In this document: piece after piece, positions 18,539-27,370 of the stretch
How positions within the stretch are numbered: the first letter of the stretch is position 1
How the letters are laid out: each line of letters opens with the position of its first letter
Assembly (NCBI RefSeq): GCF_030548465.1
Contig: NZ_JAUOSF010000004.1
Location: forward strand, 400,849-464,848
DNA: 64,000 bases
From: Tamlana sp. 2_MG-2023
GTDB taxonomy: Bacteria; Bacteroidota; Bacteroidia; Flavobacteriales; Flavobacteriaceae
Direction of reading: 5' to 3'
Program-made: the position numbers and the translations under genes
The notes under the pieces: model-generated
The model's input: the letters and a program-made list of their open reading frames with translations, nothing else
Databases searched by the model: none
What the model was told of the DNA's origin: nothing

Positions 18539-20020
18539 ATGAAAAAAGGATTATTCTACATCACTAGCTGTATTCTTATACTTAGCACTAGTTGTACTCA
18601 GCAACAACAATCACAAAGCTCAAAAGAAACGCAGAATGCCGTTTCAAAAACAGGTGATAAAAAAGCCATAACTATGGATGGCGAATTACCAGACAGATCA
18701 TCTCTTCCTGCTGTTTTTGATGAAATGGATTATCAACAAGCAACACAAACCTACTTATGGGCGTTGCCACTAGTATCCTTCGCCGAATGGCAATATGTTC
18801 AAGAGCAATATGGTGCAACTAATAACGATTTGGTTATGTATGATACATACATGAACAAATTAGCAATAGTTACCGCAAATGCTACAACACCTTATGTAAT
18901 GGCTTTAATGGACTTATCAAAAACAGGTCCAATGGTTATAGAAATGCCTGCAGGACATACTGCTGGAGGCTTAGCCGATTTTTGGCAACGAGAGTTAGCG
19001 GCCATTGGCGAGGTAGGTGCAGATAAAGGCAAGGGAGGTAAATACTTATTAATTCCTCCAGGACATGAAGCTATTAATGCGCCAGGATATTACACCATAA
19101 AATGTAATATGATGAATATTTTCTTTGGTTTTAGAGCTTTAGACCCTGATCCAAAAGCTGCGGAAGAATTAATTCGGTCTGTGAAATTGTATTCTTATGA
19201 AGATAGAAATAATCCTCCTCCAACAAAAGTAGTTTCCCCGAACGGTAATAGAATGACCGCTAATCCTAAAGACGGTATGGCGTATTGGGAAAGATTACAT
19301 AAAATTATTCAAAATGAACCAGTCCAAGAACGCGATCGCTTTTTTATGGCATGGTTGCATAATTTAGGGATTAGTAAAGGAGAACCATTCCAACCAACCG
19401 CAAGGCAAAAGAAGATTTTATTAGAAGGTGCAAGTCAAGGTAAGATGATGGCATATGCTAATTCATTTGATAAGAGATTTAAAAACAATAAACACTGGCC
19501 AGACAAAAATTGGGATTACGTGATGGTCATGACCAATTCGGCACAAAGAGCAGAAAACTACGATGAATTCTACAGAAGAACCTCTTACTTTTTTGAAGCC
19601 GTAACTTTCTCAAAAGCCATGATTACCAAAGTGCCAAATGTGGGTCAAGCTTATTTAGGTAGTTATACAGATAGCGATGGTGAGTGGTTCGATGGTGAAG
19701 AATCTTACACTTTAAATGTTCCTGCAAATCCTCCAGCCCTAAATTTTTGGTCATTGACAGTTTATGATGGGAATACACGCTGTCTCATTCAAAATGAGCA
19801 GAAGAATGCAGATTTATCCTCTCGTAAAGACTTAATTAAAAACGAAGATGGCTCCGTAGATCTTTATTTCGGGCCAACCGCTCCTGAAGGAAAAGAACAA
19901 AATTGGGTACAGACCATACCTGGAAAACATTGGTTTGCTTATATGCGCTTTTATGCGCCAACCGAAGCCTATTTCGACAAAAGTTGGAAAATGGATGACA
20001 TTAACAAAATGAAAAACTAA
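18539..20020 (+). CDS. DUF1254/DUF1214 domain lipoprotein, first copy
   Basis: Exported lipoprotein of 493 residues with lipobox Cys19 (LSTSC). After a Gln/Ser linker comes a DUF1254 domain at about 65-200 (TYLWALPLVSFAEWQ, TTPYVMALMDLSKTGPMVIEMP) and a DUF1214 domain at about 370-480 (NFWSLTVYDGNTRC, the late YMRFYAP). This is the normal domain order of this uncharacterised family, in which the two domains form one envelope protein. A paralogue of the same layout starts 7 bases downstream, followed by a barrel protein and a sulfatase, so they probably act together at the cell surface. Catalytic residues are not known for the family. Confidence 0.88.
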   Translation: MKKGLFYITSCILILSTSCTQQQQSQSSKETQNAVSKTGDKKAITMDGELPDRSSLPAVFDEMDYQQATQTYLWALPLVSFAEWQYVQEQYGATNNDLVMYDTYMNKLAIVTANATTPYVMALMDLSKTGPMVIEMPAGHTAGGLADFWQRELAAIGEVGADKGKGGKYLLIPPGHEAINAPGYYTIKCNMMNIFFGFRALDPDPKAAEELIRSVKLYSYEDRNNPPPTKVVSPNGNRMTANPKDGMAYWERLHKIIQNEPVQERDRFFMAWLHNLGISKGEPFQPTARQKKILLEGASQGKMMAYANSFDKRFKNNKHWPDKNWDYVMVMTNSAQRAENYDEFYRRTSYFFEAVTFSKAMITKVPNVGQAYLGSYTDSDGEWFDGEESYTLNVPANPPALNFWSLTVYDGNTRCLIQNEQKNADLSSRKDLIKNEDGSVDLYFGPTAPEGKEQNWVQTIPGKHWFAYMRFYAPTEAYFDKSWKMDDINKMKN

Positions 20021-20027
20021 TTGAATC

Positions 20028-21428
20028 ATGAAAAACACACTAATTTTTTTTATTAGCCTTTTGTTTCTTGCCTCTTGCAAAAACAATGACAAAAACGTTC
20101 CATCTAAAATAGAAAATACCGTCTCGGCAGATTCGGCTAGAGCCATAGCGAAGGAAGCCTGGATTTATGGGTTTTCGGTGTTTTATAATTACAAATCGCA
20201 ATCTATTTATGCTTTGAATAAAGACCGTGCAGAATATGCTGGCGGTTTCAATCGCTTCAAGCATTATTCCACAAGCTTTACAGCTTCAGATTCTACGGTA
20301 GTAACACCAAACAACGACACACCTTATTCATGGGCTATTTTAGATCTGTCTGATGAACCTATGATTTTGGAAGTTCCAGAAATAGAAGACGATCGTTATT
20401 ATGTGATGCAATTAGTAGACCTTTATACTTTTAATTTCGATTACATCGGATCACGTGCTACAGGAAATAAAGCAGGTAAATATTTAATAGCTGGCCCAGA
20501 TTGGGAAGGAAGCGTTCCTGAAGAAATCAACAAAGCTTTTACTTCTGAAACAAATTTAGTTACCATATTAGGACGTACAGAAATGGATGATCCAAGTGAA
20601 TCGGCATTGATAGAAGAAATTCAAAAAGGTTATAAATTGATACCGTTGCACGAATACACGCAAACCGAGCCACCAAAAAACAAAACCTACAACCTGCCTC
20701 TACCTGTTTGGAATGAAGCAGATTATACATCCTTAGAATTTATAAATGTGCTCAATGCACTTTTGCAATATGTTAAGGTGGATGAAAGCGAAGTGGATTT
20801 ATACAAACGTTTTGCAAAAATAGGCTTGGTACCTGGACAGAAATTTGATAAAAGTGAATATAGCGAAGAAGTGCTCGCAGGCATCAAAGCAGGAATTACC
20901 GATGGCGAAAAAGCACTGAAAGAAAACAGCGACAAGACCACAAGTTCATTGCACTTATTTGGTAGTCGAAAAGAACTTGGTAATAATTATTTAGCTCGTG
21001 CCACTGCCGCTGCCATGGGACTTTTTGGAAACACCAAAGAAGAAGCTGTGTACGTAGGAACGATGTTCGATAACGAGGGGAAAGACCTAATTGGTAGCAA
21101 TAAATATATTTTGCATTTCAAAAAGGAAGAACTTCCTACAGTTGATTTTTTCTGGAGTCTGACCATGTATAACCTACCGAAAAGAGGCCTCGTTGCCAAC
21201 CCTATAGATAGATATTCTATTGGAGACCGAACAAAAGGTTTGAAATACGAAGATAATGGTGACTTAATTATTTACCTGCAAAGCGAATCTCCAGGAAAAG
21301 GAAAGGAGAGCAACTGGCTACCTACACCAAAAGAAGGCGGATTCAATATTATCGTACGTATGTATGGTCCAGGAGAAGAAATCACCAGCGGAAATTGGAA
21401 AATGCCAATGCCGACACTTGTAAAATAA
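20028..21428 (+). CDS. DUF1254/DUF1214 domain lipoprotein, second copy
   Basis: Second exported DUF1254/DUF1214 protein, 466 residues, lipobox Cys17 (FLASC) followed by Lys and Asn/Asp residues. DUF1254 spans about 40-170 (EAWIYGFSVFYNY, TPYSWAILDLSDEPMILEVP, YYVMQLVDLYTFNFDYIG) and DUF1214 about 345-455 (DFFWSLTMYNLPKRG, then IIVRMYGPGEE). It is clearly related to the upstream neighbour in domain order but diverged, so the pair is an old duplication or was acquired as a pair rather than a recent copy. Spacing of 7 bases upstream and 24 bases downstream indicates one operon with the barrel gene. Confidence 0.88.
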   Translation: MKNTLIFFISLLFLASCKNNDKNVPSKIENTVSADSARAIAKEAWIYGFSVFYNYKSQSIYALNKDRAEYAGGFNRFKHYSTSFTASDSTVVTPNNDTPYSWAILDLSDEPMILEVPEIEDDRYYVMQLVDLYTFNFDYIGSRATGNKAGKYLIAGPDWEGSVPEEINKAFTSETNLVTILGRTEMDDPSESALIEEIQKGYKLIPLHEYTQTEPPKNKTYNLPLPVWNEADYTSLEFINVLNALLQYVKVDESEVDLYKRFAKIGLVPGQKFDKSEYSEEVLAGIKAGITDGEKALKENSDKTTSSLHLFGSRKELGNNYLARATAAAMGLFGNTKEEAVYVGTMFDNEGKDLIGSNKYILHFKKEELPTVDFFWSLTMYNLPKRGLVANPIDRYSIGDRTKGLKYEDNGDLIIYLQSESPGKGKESNWLPTPKEGGFNIIVRMYGPGEEITSGNWKMPMPTLVK

Positions 21429-21452
21429 ATTTTAAAGAAATTAAACCAACAG

Positions 21453-22265
21453 ATGAAAAACTTTAAATACGGCGTACTCGCTATCGCACTTTTAGTTCTA
21501 CTTGCTCCAGTAGCTTTGGTAGCTCAAGAAAAAACAGGAATAAGTTCGGAAGAAGTGGCTAAAGCCAATAATCCATTAGCTAATACAAAAGCCTTTAACA
21601 TACAGAATTATTATGTTGGCTCCATCTATGACGATTCTGATTTAAAAGCTAATACCATGTTATTACGTTATTCTATGCCATTAGCCAAAGGAAAAATTTT
21701 ATTACGTGCTACTATGCCATTTAGTACGTTGCCTTCTGGATACGAAGCTACAGGTACACCTAAATACAGTTCTGGTACAGGCGACTTTAACTTTTTTGCA
21801 ACTTACACACTTTCTAAACCAGAGTCTAAAACCTTGATTGGCGTTGGCCCGCAGGTAGTGATGCCGACAGCAACAAGCACACATACAGGAGCTGGAAAAT
21901 GGCAAGCTGGTGCCGCATTGGTTATTTTTAATACGGCATCTCCTGTCGTGCAATGGGGTGCTTTAATTACTTATCAGACATCTTTTGCGGGAGACAAAGA
22001 TCGTTCTGATGTTAATTTACTTATTGCTCAACCTTTCGGGATTTTTCAGTTGGGTAAAGGTGCCTATCTGCGCTCAACAGCCTTATGGAATTTCAATATA
22101 GAAACAGAATCATACAATGTCCCTTTAGGGATTGGTGCTGGACACGTTTTAAAAGCTGGAGGAACTGTGATGAACATCTACCTAGAGCCACAATTTACCA
22201 TGTTACATGAAGGTTATGGCCAGCCAGCATTCCAAGTATTTGGCGGTCTAAATTTTCAGTTTTAA
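21453..22265 (+). CDS. Outer-membrane beta-barrel protein
   Basis: Exported protein of 270 residues: signal peptide to about residue 24 (ALVAQE), then amphipathic strands through to a terminal Phe (GGLNFQF), the standard C-terminal aromatic of outer-membrane barrels. Repeated features (LLRYSMPLAKGKILLRATMP, GTGDFNFFATYTLSK, IGVGPQVVMPTAT) resemble barrels annotated as transporter or phenol-degradation MetA-like proteins. It is co-directional between the second DUF1254 gene and the sulfatase. A degraded copy of its last ~80 bases lies beyond the sulfatase gene at 24159-24258. Confidence 0.75.
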   Translation: MKNFKYGVLAIALLVLLAPVALVAQEKTGISSEEVAKANNPLANTKAFNIQNYYVGSIYDDSDLKANTMLLRYSMPLAKGKILLRATMPFSTLPSGYEATGTPKYSSGTGDFNFFATYTLSKPESKTLIGVGPQVVMPTATSTHTGAGKWQAGAALVIFNTASPVVQWGALITYQTSFAGDKDRSDVNLLIAQPFGIFQLGKGAYLRSTALWNFNIETESYNVPLGIGAGHVLKAGGTVMNIYLEPQFTMLHEGYGQPAFQVFGGLNFQF

Positions 22266-22329
22266 GCTGAATATTACAAAATCTCAAATGGAACATATTT
22301 AATCACTATTAATCATAAATTAAAAAGCA

Positions 22330-24024
22330 ATGAAATCTATTAAAAAACTACTTCTGGCTGTAACCTTGGTTATGGTCTACACGACTTCTTGGGGGCAAGA
22401 CAAACCAAATATTGTAGTTATTTGGGGTGATGATATTGGAATATCTAATATTAGTGCATATTCGCAAGGACTTATGGGCTACACCACGCCAAATATTGAC
22501 AGAATAGCAGGCGAGGGAATAAAATTCCTGCATTATTATGGAGAACAAAGCTGTACAGCTGGTCGGTCGGCGTTTTTAACTGGTCAACACATTATTAGAT
22601 CTGGCTTGAGTAAGGTAGGTTTCCCTGGTGCGCCTATGGGAATGAGCCAATTGGATCCTTCTATTGGCGGGTTGCTAAAGAACCTTGGTTATTCTACTGG
22701 ACAATTTGGTAAAAACCATGTGGGAGACAGAAATGAATCATTACCAACCGTTAATGGGTTTGATGAGTTTTTTGGAAATCTATACCATTTAAATGCAGAA
22801 GAAGAACCAGAATTACCTGATTATCCAAAAGACCCTGAGTACATTAAAAAATTTGGACCACGTGGAGTATTGAAAACTACAGCTACAAATGTTGATGATC
22901 CAACTGTTGATCCACGTTTCGGCAAAATTGGGAAGCAAAAAATTGAAGATACAGGAGCGCTTACCAAAAAACGAATGGAAACCATAGATGATGAAACCTC
23001 AGCCGCAGCCATTGATTTTATGAAACGCAAGAACAATGACGATCAGCCGTTTTTTGTTTGGTTCAATGCTACACGTATGCATTTGCGCACACATGTTCGT
23101 GAGGAACACCGTGGCAGGTATAAACATGGGGACAGTGAATACATCGATGGTATGATGGAACATGATGACATCGTAGGTGATATCCTAAATGCGCTTGATG
23201 ACATGGGGATTTCTGAAAACACGATTGTAATTTATAGCACCGACAATGGCCCACATATGAACACCTGGCCTGATGCTGCCATGACGCCATTTCGTTCTGA
23301 GAAAAACACAAACTGGGAAGGTGCCTTTAGAGTACCTTGTCTAGTAAGATGGCCTGAAAAAATTAAGCCAGGTACGGTTACAAATGAGATTATGTCGCAC
23401 AACGATTGGATTCCAACTTTATGCCATGTAGCAGGTGAACCTGATATCGTAAATAAATTAAAAGAAGGCTACAAGGCCAATGGGAATGAATATAAAGTTC
23501 ACTTGGACGGTTTTGACCAATATGACTTCCTTACTAAGGTAGAAGGAACTGTAGGTAGGAACAATAACGTAAACAGCGCTCGTAATAATTTCTTTTATGC
23601 GGATGATGATGGATTGCTAGTAGCTTATAGACAAGGGGATTATAAATATGTGTTTTCAGAACAGCGTATGGCAGGAACAATGGGCTTGTGGGCAGAACCC
23701 TTTACCACACTTCGTCTGCAAAAAATATTTAACCTGATGCAAGACCCATATGAACGTGCCGACATTACATCAAACACCTATTGGGATTGGAATCTTAATC
23801 ATATTGGTTCCGCTTATGGAATGATGCAAGATGTATTTGCGTTTGTGGGAACATTTAAAGAATATCCTCCTCGCTCTTACCCACCAAGTTTTAATCCTGC
23901 AAATATTATGGAAGAATATTTGAAAGCCAATAAGGCACTTAAAATGTTGGAAGAACACTTCCCAATGTTGCAGGAAGCAGCTAAAGAACAACAAGAAACT
24001 AAGAAATCCAATAAAAAGAAGTAG
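22330..24024 (+). CDS. Secreted arylsulfatase (formylglycine type)
   Basis: Sulfatase of 564 residues that hydrolyses sulfate esters, with a signal peptide to about residue 22 (SWGQD), so periplasmic or surface located. Type I sulfatase features are all visible: metal ligands Asp34-Asp35 in IWGDDIG, Cys75 in SCTAGRSAF, the residue to be oxidised to formylglycine, Lys in KNHVGD, the DNG ligand pair in YSTDNGPH, and the late NWEGAFRVP segment. The CTAGR form of the C-x-A/P-x-R motif is used by sulfatases close to arylsulfatase A/choline-type groups. The maturase is not in this window. Substrate unknown; marine sulfated glycans or aryl sulfates are candidates. Confidence 0.93.
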   Translation: MKSIKKLLLAVTLVMVYTTSWGQDKPNIVVIWGDDIGISNISAYSQGLMGYTTPNIDRIAGEGIKFLHYYGEQSCTAGRSAFLTGQHIIRSGLSKVGFPGAPMGMSQLDPSIGGLLKNLGYSTGQFGKNHVGDRNESLPTVNGFDEFFGNLYHLNAEEEPELPDYPKDPEYIKKFGPRGVLKTTATNVDDPTVDPRFGKIGKQKIEDTGALTKKRMETIDDETSAAAIDFMKRKNNDDQPFFVWFNATRMHLRTHVREEHRGRYKHGDSEYIDGMMEHDDIVGDILNALDDMGISENTIVIYSTDNGPHMNTWPDAAMTPFRSEKNTNWEGAFRVPCLVRWPEKIKPGTVTNEIMSHNDWIPTLCHVAGEPDIVNKLKEGYKANGNEYKVHLDGFDQYDFLTKVEGTVGRNNNVNSARNNFFYADDDGLLVAYRQGDYKYVFSEQRMAGTMGLWAEPFTTLRLQKIFNLMQDPYERADITSNTYWDWNLNHIGSAYGMMQDVFAFVGTFKEYPPRSYPPSFNPANIMEEYLKANKALKMLEEHFPMLQEAAKEQQETKKSNKKK

Positions 24025-24077
24025 GTTTAGGCCGAATTATCTAGATTAAGCTAGAAATAATTGAATATTAAAAAGAA

Positions 24078-24114
24078 TCCATGCAATATATTTACTTTGT
24101 TGCATGGAGTTTTT
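24078..24114 (+). terminator. Rho-independent terminator after the sulfatase gene
   Basis: Arms TCCATGCAA (24078-24086) and TTGCATGGA (24100-24108) with a 13-base loop, then GTTTTT. It closes the DUF1254-barrel-sulfatase transcript and separates it from the DUF4136 gene. Confidence 0.8.
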
Positions 24115-24158
24115 AGAAAAGCAATATTTCTCTTTGAATATTAAATCATCATGGAATC

Positions 24159-24258
24159 ATGAAAGCCAATTATCACGAACCACAATTTACCACGTTTTAT
24201 GAAGGTTATGGCCGGACCAGCATTCCAAGTATTTGGCAGTCTGAATTTTCAGTTTTAA
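24159..24258 (+). pseudogene. Decayed 3' fragment of the outer-membrane barrel gene at 21453-22265
   Basis: The bases 24177-24258 repeat 22185-22265 (the end of the barrel gene, including its TAA) with about seven substitutions and one inserted base, close to 90 percent identity by eye. The insertion in the GGCC tract shifts the frame, so the reading EPQFT..EGYG is followed by the wrong frame, while the original frame would end FGSLNFQF. A short ATG at 24159 aligns with the methionine before NIYLEPQF of the parent. The parent copy and this relic flank the sulfatase gene as a direct repeat. Confidence 0.85.
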
Positions 24259-24324
24259 ATATTCATAGACTATTACATTAAATTAAAAATTGGAATTTTA
24301 AAATTAATCTAAAATTTTAACTAA

Positions 24325-24900
24325 ATGAAAAATCAAATCACATTAGCAATTATCGGCTTGTGTTTAATATTTAACACAAGCTGCGGTCCAACACTTAAAG
24401 TGACTACTGATTTCGATCGTCAAATCAATTTCAAAGAATATAAAACTTTTGAAGTATACGATTTAAAAGAACTAGAAGGGCAATTGAATCAATTAAATAT
24501 TGAGAGAATAACTAATGCGATTCGAACAGAAATGATCGCTAAAGGATTTACTGAAAGTAGTGATAACCCAGATTTAAAAGTGAATGCAATTAGCATACAA
24601 AAAAATAAAGTGGCTGTTAGTGCTAATACAGACTTCTATGGTTATGGTGGTTTTTATAGACCATATGGTTACTGGGGAGCCGGTGGCGGTATGGTGTCTG
24701 GATCTACAACCTTTAATACTGATGATTATGTGGATGGCTCATTAATGATTGATATTGTTTCTTCTAAGACCCAAAAACTAATATGGCAAGGTGTTGGAAA
24801 TGCAACAATAGACAATAATGTTTCGAATCCTGATGAATTTGTTTCAAGTTCGATCAAAAAGATTTTAAGTGGATTTCCTCCTGAACCAGCTGCGAAGTAA
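24325..24900 (+). CDS. DUF4136 domain lipoprotein
   Basis: Exported lipoprotein of 191 residues with lipobox Cys20 (FNTSC). The DUF4136 pattern is visible: DFDRQINFKEYKTFEVYD near the start, a helix ERITNAIRTEMIAKGF, then a Gly/Tyr-rich insert (GYGGFYRPYGYWGAGGG) and the closing strand LIWQGVGNATIDNN. The family is common in Bacteroidota envelopes; its role is not known. It is separated from the sulfatase gene by a terminator and a gene relic, and a barrel gene follows 28 bases downstream, likely in one transcript. Confidence 0.87.
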   Translation: MKNQITLAIIGLCLIFNTSCGPTLKVTTDFDRQINFKEYKTFEVYDLKELEGQLNQLNIERITNAIRTEMIAKGFTESSDNPDLKVNAISIQKNKVAVSANTDFYGYGGFYRPYGYWGAGGGMVSGSTTFNTDDYVDGSLMIDIVSSKTQKLIWQGVGNATIDNNVSNPDEFVSSSIKKILSGFPPEPAAK

Positions 24901-24928
24901 TATTTAATTTATTCTTAAATAAAAATAA

Positions 24929-25876
24929 ATGCGTAATTTAATCGTAATCACATTTTTTTTAAGTTTTGGAGTGCTTTGTAATGCTCAATTAAAAGGTGAT
25001 CACTTATTAGGATCTATGGGATTAAAATCGGGAACACAAGTTCCCGAAAACACTCTTAGTATTTATATTCCAGCCTACCTATATAATGCATCTTCCCTTA
25101 AAGATGAGCATGGTAATTCAATAGCTCCAAACCCAGATTTCACAATGTTTTTAACTGGACTAGGAGGTAGTTGGGTTAGTGAACATAAAATATTTGGTGC
25201 CAATTGGGGAGCATCTATTTTGGTTCCTTTTGCTACGAATTATATTGAAGGTAATTTTACTAATACAGAGAGTCCTTTTGCTTTATCTGATATTTATATA
25301 CAACCTATTCAACTTGGTTGGCATACTTCTAGAATGGATTATGTTTTTAGTTATCAGATGTTTATTCCAACAGGTAAGTATGAATTAGGAGCATCCGACA
25401 ACAGCGGTTTAGGTATGTTTATAAATGAATTATCTGGTGGTGCAACAGCATATTTTGACTCCAAAAAAACGTTTCATTTCTCAACCTTATTTTCTTATGA
25501 AATGCATGGTAAGAAGAAAGACACAGATATAAAAACAGGAGATATTTTAACTATTGAAGGCGGACTTGGAAAAACCTTTTATCTGTTAGATGAAAGTCAA
25601 AAAATTCCAAAGTCTTTAATTAATGCTGGAGTCGTTTACTATATGCAATATAAAGTTACTAAGGATGAAATACCTAATGAGTTAACTGGCAATTACATAT
25701 ATGGCATTAAGGACAAAATTATGGGCCTAGGTGTCGAAGCTAATTATTTCCATATTTCTTCGAATATGTCAATTGGTTTGAGGTGGTTCAATGAGCTTAG
25801 TGCTGAAAGCAGATTCAAGGGGAATACTTTTTTTATAACCTTGGCTCATGTTTTTGGTCTAAAAAAGACAAAGTAA
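24929..25876 (+). CDS. Outer-membrane barrel, phenol-degradation MetA-like (SphA-type) protein
   Basis: Exported protein of 315 residues: signal peptide to about residue 19 (LCNAQ), then a chain of amphipathic strands with the conserved PAYLYNASSLKDEHGN, SDIYIQPIQLGWH and FIPTGKYELGA segments of the MetA-pathway/SphA-like transporter barrels. Such proteins are thought to pass hydrophobic or aromatic compounds through the outer membrane, which would fit the nearby sulfatase and DUF1254 genes, but this is inference. It follows the DUF4136 gene by 28 bases and is closed by a strong terminator. Confidence 0.78.
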   Translation: MRNLIVITFFLSFGVLCNAQLKGDHLLGSMGLKSGTQVPENTLSIYIPAYLYNASSLKDEHGNSIAPNPDFTMFLTGLGGSWVSEHKIFGANWGASILVPFATNYIEGNFTNTESPFALSDIYIQPIQLGWHTSRMDYVFSYQMFIPTGKYELGASDNSGLGMFINELSGGATAYFDSKKTFHFSTLFSYEMHGKKKDTDIKTGDILTIEGGLGKTFYLLDESQKIPKSLINAGVVYYMQYKVTKDEIPNELTGNYIYGIKDKIMGLGVEANYFHISSNMSIGLRWFNELSAESRFKGNTFFITLAHVFGLKKTK

Positions 25877-25895
25877 CTTTGTTATATTTATAAAA

Positions 25896-25930
25896 AAAAG
25901 CATATGTTATTTGATGGCATATGCTTTTCT
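25896..25930 (+). terminator. Rho-independent terminator
   Basis: Arms AAAAGCATATG and CATATGCTTTT around an 11-base loop, with A tract before and T-rich tract after; it can work in both directions but serves the rightward barrel gene ending 20 bases before. Confidence 0.85.
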
Positions 25931-26058
25931 TCCTTACCTCATAGCTAAATATTAAATTTACTACGTAAGAAAATGAAGGATATTAAAATTTATCAATTTA
26001 ATTTTAATCTATAAAACGGACTATTTCTATCACTTAAATTCTAATCATTGTAAATATT

Positions 26059-27210
26059 ATGGCTAAAAGAATTTGTTTTTTCGTTTTACAATTAGTCCTA
26101 GTGCTTTATAGTCAAATATTACAAAGTCAGAGCCATCATAAGAAAATAACTTTAAAAGATTCAATAGATGGAGCTATAGACTTAAGTGATTACATTATTT
26201 ATGCCAACGGTTTTCTTGTAGTTCCAACCTTAATTACAGAACCCGCATTAGGTGGGGTTGGCGGTGCTTTAGTTCCTGTGTTTTTAAAAAAACATGCGCC
26301 AATTATAGATGAAAACGGAAAAAAAAGAAGGATAAACCCTGATATGACAGGAGCTTTAGCTATGTATACAGCAAATAAAAGTTGGTTAGCTGGAGGTTTT
26401 CGAGTAGGTACATTTATTAAACCTAGGATAAATTATAAAATAATGGCTGCTTATGGACATTTGAACCTCTCATTTTATGAAACCCTACCCTTCAAAGGAG
26501 ATCAAGAGTTTAAGTTCAATTTTAAATCGGCGTCTGTTTATGTTCAAGCTTTAAAGGAATTTAGAAATTTTAAATGGAGTGCTGGTCCTCAATACTTATT
26601 TTTAAATTCAGATATAACCCTACCCAATGATAACCTACCCAATTTTGTTACCGAAAAAGATTTAAAAAGTTCAGTTAGCCAGCTTGGAGGTGCGATACAG
26701 TTTGATGGTAGAGATAATGTTTTTACTCCAGATAAAGGTGTCCGTTTTCAATCCGATTTTTTCTGGTCGAATTCAGCTATTGGAAGTGACTATTCCTACT
26801 GGCGTCTTAATTATTCTTTAATTGGGTACTATCCTATAACCAAGAAAATCATTGCAGGAATTCGATTTGAAGGTGCTCAAGTTTTGAATGATCCTCCTTT
26901 TTATTTAAAACCAAGCATTAATTTACGAGGTGTGCCTGCTGGAAGATATCAAGGCAATGCGACCTTAGTTACTGAAGCTGAATTTAGATTCGATGTTTAC
27001 AAGCGTTGGAGTGTAATGCTATATGGAGGAGTAGGAGATGCTTTTGATGAATGGGATAATACTTTTAATAAATCTATAACGTATAATTATGGTTCTGGAT
27101 TTCGATACTTAATTGCAAGAAAATTTAAGTTACGAATGGGGATGGATATAGCAAAAGGCCCCGAACAATGGGCATATTATGTGGTTTTTGGAAGCAATTG
27201 GATGCGTTAA
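26059..27210 (+). CDS. BamA/TamA family outer-membrane protein (barrel part only)
   Basis: Outer-membrane protein of 383 residues with a signal peptide to about residue 24 and a C-terminal Omp85/surface-antigen barrel from about 80 onward: LGGAIQFDGRDNVFTPDKGVRFQSDFFW is the Omp85 strand-turn motif and FRYLIARKFKLRMGMDIAKGPE is the late conserved segment. There are no POTRA domains, so it is not BamA or TamA itself but one of the short barrels that accompany sulfatase and phospholipase loci. It stands as its own rightward unit about 180 bases after the second barrel gene. Function unknown. Confidence 0.87.
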   Translation: MAKRICFFVLQLVLVLYSQILQSQSHHKKITLKDSIDGAIDLSDYIIYANGFLVVPTLITEPALGGVGGALVPVFLKKHAPIIDENGKKRRINPDMTGALAMYTANKSWLAGGFRVGTFIKPRINYKIMAAYGHLNLSFYETLPFKGDQEFKFNFKSASVYVQALKEFRNFKWSAGPQYLFLNSDITLPNDNLPNFVTEKDLKSSVSQLGGAIQFDGRDNVFTPDKGVRFQSDFFWSNSAIGSDYSYWRLNYSLIGYYPITKKIIAGIRFEGAQVLNDPPFYLKPSINLRGVPAGRYQGNATLVTEAEFRFDVYKRWSVMLYGGVGDAFDEWDNTFNKSITYNYGSGFRYLIARKFKLRMGMDIAKGPEQWAYYVVFGSNWMR

Positions 27211-27322
27211 CAACAAACCTTACTATTAAGATGTTAAAATGAATATGCGATTTGTAACCTAAAACCACTATTACTTTTAGGTTTAAGGTAGTTAAGTGTT
27301 AAGTCCGCCTTAAACCTTCCTC

Positions 27323-27349
27323 TTGAACAATAAACATTCAATACTTTTG
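27323..27349 (+). promoter_or_regulatory. Probable promoter for the luciferase-like oxidoreductase gene
   Basis: TTG at 27323-27325 and TACTTTTG at 27342-27349, spacing 16 (slightly short). The -7 box is exact and lies 22 bases before the ATG. Confidence 0.5.
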
Positions 27350-27370
27350 TATGAGTAAACACAAGTACCT

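Noticed and set aside
21702..23311. Open frames antisense to the barrel and sulfatase genes
   Set aside because: They are Cys/His-rich shadows of real genes, without starts, promoters or recognisable domains.
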